Below are positions 1 through 8,524 of a DNA stretch of 64,000 bases, in pieces. The translations under genes and the position numbers were made by a program. Source of the stretch: Bacteroidetes bacterium OLB10. GTDB taxonomy: Bacteria > Bacteroidota > Bacteroidia > AKYH767-A > OLB10. The notes beneath the pieces are model-generated. The model worked only from the letters and a program-made list of their open reading frames with translations. It ran no database searches and had not been told where the DNA came from. Every line of letters begins with the position of its first letter. Within the stretch, counting starts at the first letter, position 1. Location of the stretch: NCBI GenBank assembly GCA_001567275.1, contig LNBX01000011.1, forward strand, positions 1 through 64,000, written 5' to 3'.

Positions 1-69
1 CAACACAAGCGACTTATTCCATTCACAGCGGGTAAACAGTTTATGGCACCTGTGGAATTTGACAAATAA
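1..69 (+). CDS. C-terminal end of an unidentified upstream gene (partial)
   Basis: The frame is open from the first base and ends at a TAA at 67-69, encoding 22 residues that finish APVEFDK. Only the tail is present, so neither family nor function can be named. The stop lies 16 nt before the Argonaute start with no room for a promoter, so the missing gene is probably the first visible member of the same operon. It could therefore be an effector or guide-processing partner. Confidence 0.55.
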   Translation, partial: QHKRLIPFTAGKQFMAPVEFDK

Positions 70-85
70 CGTATGAAAGTTCATC

Positions 86-2140
86 ATGGCCCAATCGCTT
101 CAACTCAATATCATTCCTTTTTCAGCCCCTGTGCAGGAGGCTGAATTTGCTTTTTATACCGAAAGGCAGGAAGGATATTGCCCCATTCATAAAGACGATT
201 TAAACGGAGCCATTGAAGGATTGGTAGATGAAAGCGAATTGCACTATGGCAATTGGCTTTATACTGATTTTGGAGCACCAAAAGAAAACGCCATCATCAT
301 TTCGGTTGACCTTACCGAATGTAAATACTTTGCCCAGCACTATTACAGGCATTTAATCCGCAATCATTTCAAAGGCGTTGCAGACATCATGCGGAAGAAC
401 TTCACCAACGAAATTGAAGTTTGGTTTCACAACCCGAAAGCCAGCAATGCCAAATTCAAAGTGTACAATCAGTTTACACTGAAAGTGCAGCACAACCGTG
501 TTACCGATGGTCCCGAACTGGTAGTTTCATTTGATGGAACAACCAAAGTGCTGAACAAGAGCATTACCGAAATTCACAACTTCAAAACGGAGCTTTACAA
601 CTGGATAAACTGCAATGGAGAACTGAACCGATGGAAATACCTCACCGATGAACAGAAGCTCAACCATGAGCATAACTATCCGGTGGTGAGCAACACATTA
701 AAGCCCCACTTCGATATTGCGTTTGATGTACCGGATTTCAAAAACCGTTACCCAAAGTATTTTACCCTGCTCAACGACTTTTATAATAACTACCTGAATA
801 CAGAGGATTTTAGAGCAATCCTGCCACTTTCAGCAGACGGATTTTTCAAGCCCAACGGGTTGTCGGTACAACGCATTAACGGCACATCTAACGAATTACA
901 GTTTGGCAAAGGCGTAGGCGTTGAGCCTAAAAGAGATTTACGAAAGCTGAAACCATATAAGCCGGTTCCCCAACCAAACAATGTAAAGTTCTTTTTCATT
1001 TACCATAAGCCCGACAGAGAACAGGCAGTTAAAAGCATTTGGCAATACCTGAAAGATGGGTACAATGGGCAGTATCCTTTTCCGAAAATGGAAGAGTATA
1101 TCAGCCAGCCTTTTGAACTGGAAGAAAACGGCAGCATTGCATTTGATAACATAGACGAGGCCGTTTCAGTGGTGCAGAAAGCGATCAAGAATAAAGACCG
1201 CCTACCCGATACCAAATACTTCGCCATCTATGTAAGTCCGGTTCCCAAGTGGGAGAAAGACCCTAAGCGAAACAGTATATACCACCGCATCAAAGAAATA
1301 CTGCTGTATGAAGGCATTACCTCACAAGTAATCTGGAAGGAGAATATTGCCAAGCCTGCTTTCAATTTATTCTTGCCCAATATTGAAACCGCAATATTAG
1401 CCAAGCTGGGTGGTGTGCCCTGGCGACTCAAAAGAGATACCACGAATGAATTGATTGTAGGTGTAGGAGCTTTCTATTCCATCACCAAAAAGTCCAAGTT
1501 TGTAGGTTCTGCATTCTGTTTCAACAATGAAGGCATCTTCAAAGGCTTTGATTGCTTTGGTGCAAATGATACAATCAGCATAGCAGGTTCAATAAGGGAG
1601 GCAGTAGGCAAATTCATTGCATCCAATTACAGAGCCACAAGGCTTATTATCCATTTTTACAAAGACCTGAGCAAGAAGGAGCTGAAACCAATTGTTGACA
1701 CCCTCCATGCCTTAGGCTTGCCAATACCGGTAATTGTAGTAACCATCAATAAGACGGAGAGCAAAGAATTGTTGGCATTTGATACGAGCAGTCAAAAACT
1801 CATGCCATACAGCGGAACGATTGTGAAAGTAGGTGCGAAAGAATACCTGCTCTTCAACAATACCCGGTACGAGGAAACATCTGCACCAACCGACAGAGAA
1901 CACCATTTCCCGGTGAAGATTTCATTTTTTAGCGACAAAGCAGAGTTGTTAGAAGATCCTGAATTGATAAACCAACTCATTGACCAGGTGTATCAGTTCA
2001 GCCGAATGTACTGGAAAAGTGTAAGCCAGCAGAACCTGCCGGTAACAATCAAGTACCCCGAAATGGTGGCTGAGATTTTCCCCCATTTCCAACACGACAA
2101 ATTACCCGACCACGGCAGGGAGAGCCTGTGGTTTTTGTAA
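86..2140 (+). CDS. Long prokaryotic Argonaute (pAgo), predicted catalytically inactive
   Basis: 684 aa, complete. Prokaryotic Argonautes bind a short nucleic-acid guide and use it to find complementary target DNA or RNA. The C-terminal third reads as MID-PIWI. A MID 5'-phosphate pocket motif is visible around Y399, K403, Q414 and K418 (IYHRIKEILLYEGITSQV). The PIWI entry motif AKLGGVPWRL lies at 439-448, and the protein ends in the hydrophobic C-terminus LWFL typical of Argonautes. The first catalytic Asp of the DEDX tetrad should follow the first PIWI strand, but here it reads VGVG (G461). The third Asp is plausibly D527, and the fourth position is E659 in KYPEMVA. Loss of the first Asp predicts no slicing. 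Residues 1-380 hold the N-terminal and any PAZ-like region, without a motif I can name. ATG at 86 follows the previous stop closely. GC is about 45% by eye, higher than the downstream genes. PIWI identity is firm; assignment to the inactive long-B type is inference. Confidence 0.9.
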   Translation: MAQSLQLNIIPFSAPVQEAEFAFYTERQEGYCPIHKDDLNGAIEGLVDESELHYGNWLYTDFGAPKENAIIISVDLTECKYFAQHYYRHLIRNHFKGVADIMRKNFTNEIEVWFHNPKASNAKFKVYNQFTLKVQHNRVTDGPELVVSFDGTTKVLNKSITEIHNFKTELYNWINCNGELNRWKYLTDEQKLNHEHNYPVVSNTLKPHFDIAFDVPDFKNRYPKYFTLLNDFYNNYLNTEDFRAILPLSADGFFKPNGLSVQRINGTSNELQFGKGVGVEPKRDLRKLKPYKPVPQPNNVKFFFIYHKPDREQAVKSIWQYLKDGYNGQYPFPKMEEYISQPFELEENGSIAFDNIDEAVSVVQKAIKNKDRLPDTKYFAIYVSPVPKWEKDPKRNSIYHRIKEILLYEGITSQVIWKENIAKPAFNLFLPNIETAILAKLGGVPWRLKRDTTNELIVGVGAFYSITKKSKFVGSAFCFNNEGIFKGFDCFGANDTISIAGSIREAVGKFIASNYRATRLIIHFYKDLSKKELKPIVDTLHALGLPIPVIVVTINKTESKELLAFDTSSQKLMPYSGTIVKVGAKEYLLFNNTRYEETSAPTDREHHFPVKISFFSDKAELLEDPELINQLIDQVYQFSRMYWKSVSQQNLPVTIKYPEMVAEIFPHFQHDKLPDHGRESLWFL

Positions 2141-2173
2141 ATAAAACTGAATGCACAAATTAAGAAAGATAAA

Positions 2174-5100
2174 ATGATACTGAAACTACACTACGCAAAT
2201 CGTCTTAGAGAAGTGCCCTATGCGGTTCAGTTAATCGAATCAATGAATGGCAATGAGATAGAAACAACTTTTCTAAATTTTGGTATCGAACAGGGAAGGG
2301 AGGCCAACACATATGCAATTCAAATTCCACACCCAGTCAAAGAAAATGTAACAGTTCAGTTTCGTGGAATGCTGACTAATAATAACTCCTTTTCAATTTT
2401 TCTCTTTAAAGAATTAGATAATGCAATACTCTCAATTGATGAGTCAAAACAATTAAAACAAAGGTGTACTATTGAATACCTTCCAAGGCCTGATCAAACA
2501 AGAGATAAAGAATTTATCAGATTTACATTTGAGTTGGAGGAACTGCCTGTAACAAAGGTTGTATCGAAGGTGGAAAGAGAAACTCAGATAAAAATATGGG
2601 AAACTTACATTAGAGCCATCAAAGCACTCTTCAAAAATCAAGAAGATCTCTTTAAGATATTGGATATAAACGAGCCTAATAAAGATATAATTGATGTCAA
2701 AATTGAAAAGGAAGATTGGAAGAAAATACTAATTAGTGAATTAGGTGAACAATTTCCTCAATTCCCTCTTATAAAAGATTCAAAGGGGAAGTTTGAATTT
2801 GCTTTTGATACAGAGGAATTGCAGAATGAAGATGGCCAAAATGAAAACAGCATTCAAACGGATACAAAGGTTGTATTGGAAACAATTTCAGAAACTGTTA
2901 CTGATAATTTTTTCAAGATTAATTCAAAACCACAAATTGTTTCAAGAAGTTTTATAAAGTTAAATTTTCTAAGCCGGGAAGAAAAAATAAAAGTAGCTTC
3001 TGATATATTGGATGAAATAAAATCTTTAGACCCCAACGTAGAAGTTAAAATCACTGAAAACCTGTCAGTAGAGATTCAATTGGAAGACATACAATTGCTT
3101 AATTCTGTTATTTCCAATAATTATCCAAATCTGAGTGTTAGTCCAATAAACGCAGTCTGCGAGTATGAAATTTCTCAACCAAGTATTGACAGTGAATCAT
3201 TTTGCAAAGGGATTATTGAAAAGATAACTTCTCCTGGAAATTCTTACAAAGCAATTCCTTTGGACAATTTTACCACTGTTACCATCACTCCAGACAGGGG
3301 ATTTTTAAACAAAGAAAACTTTCAATTTTTCGAATCAAATAATTTACGGCTTTCGAAAATACAGCAATCACTAACATTTCAATTTGGTAACAACTTGCCT
3401 GAAATTGAAGGCACTATTTTAGCTGGCAAAACTTATAAGTATGAAGGTGATTTAAATTTCATAAGGAATAAGTCAGAGGAGATAAAGAAAAATGTGAATC
3501 AGAAGTTCCAGGCAAACACCAGCTATATATTTACAGTAATGTTGCCTAAGGTTGATACTCATAGGCTAAATCGAGAGGTCACACTAGAACTGTATAATAA
3601 ACTTGGTATTAAACCGTCTCAAGGCAAACCAGAAATAGCATTCAGTTCAAATTTCGATGAGTATGAGAAAAAATTTAGTACCCTTCACGAAATTCTCAAT
3701 AACCATAATGTTCTATTAAGAAATCCCAAAACTTTAAGCCTCTACATAAAACAGAAAATAGATGATGAAAGTGAGCTAAAAGAACTTATTGAACGGAATG
3801 TGAAGAAGCCATTGGTTTCTGAATACTTGAATAATGTCAGAGTATTTTATAATTCCGAAAGGCAGCTTGTAGAAATGGAATGGTCAGAAACTTATTCAAA
3901 TCAACAATTGCTTAAATCCGTACAAGAATTAATAATGGCGGAACATACGAAACAATTTATAAGGCAGGATTCAAAGGCAGAGATAAATCAAATTCTGAGA
4001 TTTGATGCTGAACTCGATTTGGCAAAAGTTGAAGATTTTGAAAGGAATAGGCAAAGAACATTTACTGGTAAGGGTTCTGCCTTTTTACTTGATGGGGAGC
4101 AGGCTGCTGAGTTTGAGGCAAGTCGAAATCTTTTATTAGATGAAGATTATGGGACTCTTGTAGGAAACATAGATGATTGGCAAAGAAACCGCATTTCTAT
4201 AAGCGTACTTCCTCCATTATTGAAAGCCATTAAGCAGGATTTACCTTATTTTAAAAATGATAGGAATCTTGCTGATATTGAGGAGTGGATAGGTAGTTAT
4301 ATCAAGCCGACATTATCTGGCGACCTAACGCAAAATAGACGTTTGCAATATGCAATTGAGAGGGTACTTTATCCTACTCAACCTTTTAAGAGAAGTAGAA
4401 AGAATAAATTAACACTTTTCAATCAAAGGCTTCCTGAGTTTATATTTGATGCTTCTCAAGCAAGACCAATTTCTGATGATGAGATGAGTAAGACAGATGC
4501 GAATCTCAATACTCTAAATAAATTAAATCCTAAACAAAGAGAAGCGGTTGTAAAAGCATTAAATGCTAAAGATTTATTCATTCTGCAAGGTCCTCCCGGA
4601 ACAGGTAAGACTACTGTTATTTCCGAGATTATTTTCCAACTTCTCAAACGTAATCCTAATACTAAAATACTTCTGACATCGCAAACGCATTTGGCGGTCG
4701 ATAATGCATTAGAAAGATTAAGCGGTCAAAGCATAGTTAAGCCGTTACGTTTGGGAACTAACCCAGATAGTTTTGAGGAAGAAGGCTTGAAATATTTTGA
4801 AGGGAATATCGAGCAATGGGTTAAAGCACCAACCAAAAGCAAAGAGGAGAAAGCATCTGAGATGAATCCAGTTTATATGTGGATTCATAATATCATTAAT
4901 TCGTCAGATAAAAATAATCAAGAGCTGCAACCAACTTTAAACAAATGGCGTGATGGCCTTTTGAATCTTAGCATAAGTGATAAGGAATTATTCAAGAATA
5001 AATTTAAATATAATGTGGTAGGTGCCACATGTAGCTTTACAGGCCATGATAAAAAGTTTTTAGAAAAGCTTGAAGTTCAGAAAAACGGATTTGATTATGT

Positions 5101-6058
5101 TATTTTCGATGAAGCCAGTAAAGCAACTCCACCTGAGTTATTAATACCCTTATTAGCAGGTCGCACATTAATTGTTATTGGTGATCATAAACAGTTACCA
5201 CCGATGATAGAGGAGGATAGTTTTGCCGAGAAATTAAAAGAGATCGGTGAAGAGAAACTTGCAGAGGAGATTGCTGATGCTGAAGTGGAAAAATCTCAGT
5301 TTGAGAAGTTGTTCAGAAATGCATTTGAATCCAATAAAAGTATCATTACTACTTTGGATACTCAATTTCGAATGCACGATGATATTATGCAGTTGATAAA
5401 TCAATTCTATTTGGAAGAGGGCGGACTTAAATGTGGTTTGGATAATGAGAGGTTGGATATAAAAGATTTTAATGAAAAGGAATCAAGGCATCATGGTATT
5501 AAGGTTGGGAATTTTCTTGACCATGAAAATCATGTATTATGGATTAATACAACTTCACTTGAACAGAGGAGTGGTAATTCATTCTATAACACGGGGGAAA
5601 TTTCAGCAATAGACAAGCTATTGAGTTTGATTAAAAGATCAGATGGTTATCAAAAATTAGTTAGCCATTTTACAAAAGAGGAAGAGAAGGAAATTGGTCT
5701 AATTACATTTTATGGTGAACAAAAGAAAAAATTGAGAGAGTTGGAAAAGAGGCACAGTGATTTATCTCTAAGAATTAATACAGTCGATAAATTTCAGGGG
5801 ATGGAGAGAAATATTGTTATTATTTCAACTGTTCGTAACAATGAAAAAGGAAGTATAGGTTTTGCAGAAAAACTACAGCGTATTAATGTAGCTTTATCTC
5901 GGGCTAAGAGGCTTTTAATAATAGTTGGAAACCTTGATCATTTTTCCTACAATAAACTTGGAGTGCCTTATTACAAGGAGATCGAACGAGTTTTAAAAAA
6001 TAAGGGTGCAATTCGTGATGAAAAACAACTTTCAGAACTAATGAATGAGATATTATGA
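2174..6058 (+). CDS. Large Upf1/DNA2-like superfamily 1 helicase
   Basis: 1294 aa. The C-terminal 500 residues are a complete SF1 helicase: Q-like motif LNPKQREAV (about 785), Walker A GPPGTGKTT (about 806-814), motif Ia TSQTHLAVDNAL, motif II FDEAS (about 975), motif III GDHKQLPP, an LDTQFRMHD segment, DKFQGMERNIVI (motif V) and NVALSRAKRLLII (motif VI, about 1239). This is the COG1112-like/Upf1 type, which acts on RNA or DNA with 5'-3' polarity in characterised relatives. The first 780 residues show no motif I recognise and may hold a partner-binding module. The gene starts 33 nt after the Argonaute stop, and its TGA overlaps the next ATG (ATGA), so it is translationally coupled to the PLD protein. 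GC is low (about 32-35% in sampled lines). Helicase identity is firm; the defence role is inferred from neighbours. Confidence 0.9.
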   Translation: MILKLHYANRLREVPYAVQLIESMNGNEIETTFLNFGIEQGREANTYAIQIPHPVKENVTVQFRGMLTNNNSFSIFLFKELDNAILSIDESKQLKQRCTIEYLPRPDQTRDKEFIRFTFELEELPVTKVVSKVERETQIKIWETYIRAIKALFKNQEDLFKILDINEPNKDIIDVKIEKEDWKKILISELGEQFPQFPLIKDSKGKFEFAFDTEELQNEDGQNENSIQTDTKVVLETISETVTDNFFKINSKPQIVSRSFIKLNFLSREEKIKVASDILDEIKSLDPNVEVKITENLSVEIQLEDIQLLNSVISNNYPNLSVSPINAVCEYEISQPSIDSESFCKGIIEKITSPGNSYKAIPLDNFTTVTITPDRGFLNKENFQFFESNNLRLSKIQQSLTFQFGNNLPEIEGTILAGKTYKYEGDLNFIRNKSEEIKKNVNQKFQANTSYIFTVMLPKVDTHRLNREVTLELYNKLGIKPSQGKPEIAFSSNFDEYEKKFSTLHEILNNHNVLLRNPKTLSLYIKQKIDDESELKELIERNVKKPLVSEYLNNVRVFYNSERQLVEMEWSETYSNQQLLKSVQELIMAEHTKQFIRQDSKAEINQILRFDAELDLAKVEDFERNRQRTFTGKGSAFLLDGEQAAEFEASRNLLLDEDYGTLVGNIDDWQRNRISISVLPPLLKAIKQDLPYFKNDRNLADIEEWIGSYIKPTLSGDLTQNRRLQYAIERVLYPTQPFKRSRKNKLTLFNQRLPEFIFDASQARPISDDEMSKTDANLNTLNKLNPKQREAVVKALNAKDLFILQGPPGTGKTTVISEIIFQLLKRNPNTKILLTSQTHLAVDNALERLSGQSIVKPLRLGTNPDSFEEEGLKYFEGNIEQWVKAPTKSKEEKASEMNPVYMWIHNIINSSDKNNQELQPTLNKWRDGLLNLSISDKELFKNKFKYNVVGATCSFTGHDKKFLEKLEVQKNGFDYVIFDEASKATPPELLIPLLAGRTLIVIGDHKQLPPMIEEDSFAEKLKEIGEEKLAEEIADAEVEKSQFEKLFRNAFESNKSIITTLDTQFRMHDDIMQLINQFYLEEGGLKCGLDNERLDIKDFNEKESRHHGIKVGNFLDHENHVLWINTTSLEQRSGNSFYNTGEISAIDKLLSLIKRSDGYQKLVSHFTKEEEKEIGLITFYGEQKKKLRELEKRHSDLSLRINTVDKFQGMERNIVIISTVRNNEKGSIGFAEKLQRINVALSRAKRLLIIVGNLDHFSYNKLGVPYYKEIERVLKNKGAIRDEKQLSELMNEIL

Positions 6059-7902
6059 AAAACAAATTCGCAATACAAGAAGTTGCCAAACAATATAATA
6101 TCTCACCTCAGGAGATAATTGATTTTCTCAATGATAAAGGTGTTTCCGTTGATTTTGGTTACCAAAAAATAGTTGATCCAAGAATCATACGAGACCTTGA
6201 AAAGGAGTTGGTGAACAGAAACAAAAAGCTGCCATTGCTTTATATTTCTGAAGCGGATATTGAGAATTTTAAGCCAGTTACGAAGCCAATTGAATTTTGG
6301 CAAGATGCTAATATTCCAAACCTTGAAAAATTAATATACAAAACACTTTCATTTGAAAAACCTAAATCGGAGAAGATTGTAGGCTTAACTCCATTCAATT
6401 GGAAATTTGTTAAGGCAAAATATAATATTAAATACTCAGTAGGTCTGAACTTCACTTTATTTGAAGACACTATTTGTGAAATTGTAAAAATTAAACCAGG
6501 AATAAGTGTTTTGGATATTTGCCAATTGTTGGGCTTTGGTAATGACCAAGAGATTATATCAGAAACTGTAAAAGGGTTAAAAACAGATGATATATTAAAG
6601 GTTGATGACAGTGGTTTTTCTTTGAATTTAACCGAAAAGGGTGCAGTTGATATTCAGAGAAAGCAAAAATCTAAACCGGCTACGAATGCTTTTTTTGACC
6701 TGTTCATAGATTTTTATAACCCCTCTAATGTTCATGCTAAAGAAATATTTAGTCATTCAAAATCACATAAAACCAAACCTGCTGACATCTTAATCACAGA
6801 TTTCGAATTAATTAAGAATTTAGCAGAATTTCAGCAGCCAACTTATCAGTCATCAAAAAGCGGATATATTTTACAAGAGGCTGAGTTGATTAAGGATTCT
6901 GTTACTTTTTTTGAAAGCAGATTCGTTGCGATTGTGACAGAGGATTTGGAGAACAATGTTCAAAATAAGATTTGGATATTTGATCCCTACAAGCGTGAAA
7001 TCTCAAAACAATTAACTAAGACTGCATCTGAGAATACAATTCTATATAGCTTAATTACTGAAAAGCTTTATGGTGAATTAAAAGAAACAGTCTTTGAATC
7101 TGTAGAAAAAGATCAGGAACAAATTGCTTTTGACAATTTACTGGTTACTGCAACTAAAGAAAAGTCATCCAAAAAATCAATTCCCTTACAGTTTCAGCAT
7201 TTTTTGTCACCAGACAGTTTGGATACGGTGCAATTTGAGGATGAAATGGAACGTCTTTTTGATGTTGTACAAAAGCAATTGTGGCTTATTTTCCCTTTTG
7301 CAATGGGATATATTATTGAGAAAAGAATAAGGTTAATTGAGAAGGCAATAAAGAATGATTGCAGTGTTTTTGTGTGTTTTAGTCAAAATGAGAATAAAGA
7401 ATTTGGGGCTAAGGCCGTAATTGATAAAAAGGCACTTGAGATATTCAATAAGCTGGCGAATAATAATGAAAGATTTTATTACGCTGAATTACCAAAGTTT
7501 CATGAAAAAAGGGTTTTTGCATTTCTTGATGATAACCTCAAATGTGAATACTCCGGTAGCCACAATTATTTATCATTCTTCGTTCAAAAGACAGCAAAAG
7601 GTGTTCGTAGAGAAAATATGCAAAGGTTGATATGGTCTGAAAATTCAGCTAAAGAATTAGCAGTGCGTAGGAATGAATTTGCATTCTCATATTGCGAAAG
7701 AATATCTGATGAGTTAGATGCGGATATTCAATTGCTAACAGCGTTTTCAAAAACCGACTTAAAGGGAAGGTCAGAGTATTATAAAAAGCAGTTAAAAAAG
7801 ATTAAGGAATTTTCAACCATTTTGACAGATCAAGAAATGAGTTTTGCAAACGTAATCAGCTTGCTTGAAAAAATGGATCAGTTTATTCAGAAAAATAAGT
7901 AA
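6055..7902 (+). CDS. PLD-family nuclease-like protein with N-terminal IF2_N-like helical domain
   Basis: 615 aa. The N-terminus (about 1-50, VAKQYNISPQEIIDFLNDKG) resembles the short helical domain at the start of initiation factor IF2, which is also used as a nucleic-acid or docking module. The middle has wHTH-like text (about 140-200) but nothing firmly nameable. The C-terminal part carries a single phospholipase-D type motif, HEKRVFAFLDD at about 483-493, followed by the GSHN signature (YSGSHNYLSFF, about 501-511). Canonical HKD is HxKxxxxD; here the Asp is two residues further away, so activity is not certain. One HKD per chain suggests a dimer, as in Nuc and BfiI. The start overlaps the helicase stop by 4 nt. 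A paired Upf1-like helicase and PLD nuclease recalls Mokosh-type defence. PLD assignment is moderate. Confidence 0.7.
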   Translation: MKNKFAIQEVAKQYNISPQEIIDFLNDKGVSVDFGYQKIVDPRIIRDLEKELVNRNKKLPLLYISEADIENFKPVTKPIEFWQDANIPNLEKLIYKTLSFEKPKSEKIVGLTPFNWKFVKAKYNIKYSVGLNFTLFEDTICEIVKIKPGISVLDICQLLGFGNDQEIISETVKGLKTDDILKVDDSGFSLNLTEKGAVDIQRKQKSKPATNAFFDLFIDFYNPSNVHAKEIFSHSKSHKTKPADILITDFELIKNLAEFQQPTYQSSKSGYILQEAELIKDSVTFFESRFVAIVTEDLENNVQNKIWIFDPYKREISKQLTKTASENTILYSLITEKLYGELKETVFESVEKDQEQIAFDNLLVTATKEKSSKKSIPLQFQHFLSPDSLDTVQFEDEMERLFDVVQKQLWLIFPFAMGYIIEKRIRLIEKAIKNDCSVFVCFSQNENKEFGAKAVIDKKALEIFNKLANNNERFYYAELPKFHEKRVFAFLDDNLKCEYSGSHNYLSFFVQKTAKGVRRENMQRLIWSENSAKELAVRRNEFAFSYCERISDELDADIQLLTAFSKTDLKGRSEYYKKQLKKIKEFSTILTDQEMSFANVISLLEKMDQFIQKNK

Positions 7903-7909
7903 ATCTACG

Positions 7910-8524
7910 ATGAGCAAATCACTTCCAATAAAGCACCTATCAGCAAGAGTACCTTGGCATGACAATAAATGGAATGGCAAAACCTGCTGTAGTGTTTTGG
8001 ACAACTCTTTTTGCAGAATATTGCCTCGTGTTGATGCTACAAAGAACCCTGATACGGAATCTTCCGACAAAACGATAACTGAAGAAAACTTTCCACCCTG
8101 CATTTCAGAGAAAGGCACTTTCCTTTCTCCAAATAGCTACACAAGAGAATTAACCCATGCCTGGACTAAAATCAATCCTATGTTTAAGGATTTCAAGCCA
8201 GGCATATACTTTCACAAGCCTTATTCTTTCAATGCAGTTCCGTTTTTATGGATGATGAAGAATAAGGGGGGTGACGATAATCCGCATTTTTCCGAAAAAG
8301 CACATGTTTTTGAATTGGACTATGATGCAGACTTAGAGCAAGAAGTGGATGAAAATTTAGGCTTTGAAGGTAATATTTGGGTGCAGCATCCGGCTAATCA
8401 GAAAATATTGTTAGATGCATTCTTTGGTTGTCTTAAAAAACGACAGTCATTAATATTTTTTTATTGCAAAGACACACCCTTTTCTGAACCTAACGAAAGA
8501 GTAATTGTAGGCGTAGCAAAGTGA
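7910..8524 (+). CDS. N-terminal module of the RecD-like protein (split off by an apparent frameshift)
   Basis: 204 aa from ATG 7910. An in-frame upstream ATG at 7865 lies inside the PLD gene and is rejected. The N-terminus has a distinctive ARVPWHDNKWNG motif and cysteines at 26, 27, 35 and 64 that could bind a metal. The sequence ends RVIVGVAK followed by TGA, and the next gene starts with GTG in an overlapping GTGA. Adding one A to the AAA at 8518-8520 removes the stop and gives a continuous VIVGVAKVKNEPGAILEY. My recollection is that related large AAA/RecD-type proteins carry this module at the N-terminus of one polypeptide. I therefore read 7910-11715 as one gene of about 1268 aa. If the split is real, the two parts would be translationally coupled subunits. 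Confidence 0.65.
   Translation: MSKSLPIKHLSARVPWHDNKWNGKTCCSVLDNSFCRILPRVDATKNPDTESSDKTITEENFPPCISEKGTFLSPNSYTRELTHAWTKINPMFKDFKPGIYFHKPYSFNAVPFLWMMKNKGGDDNPHFSEKAHVFELDYDADLEQEVDENLGFEGNIWVQHPANQKILLDAFFGCLKKRQSLIFFYCKDTPFSEPNERVIVGVAK

Noticed and set aside
86-2140. Classification as PIWI-RE
   Set aside because: The associated DinG-type helicase is absent, and the MID/PIWI text (Y..K...Q...K, AKLGGVPWRL) fits ordinary long Argonautes better.
7865-7909. Upstream in-frame ATG extending the 204-aa protein
   Set aside because: It lies inside the PLD gene's last codons. ATG 7910 is 7 nt after that stop and begins the recognisable motif-bearing sequence.
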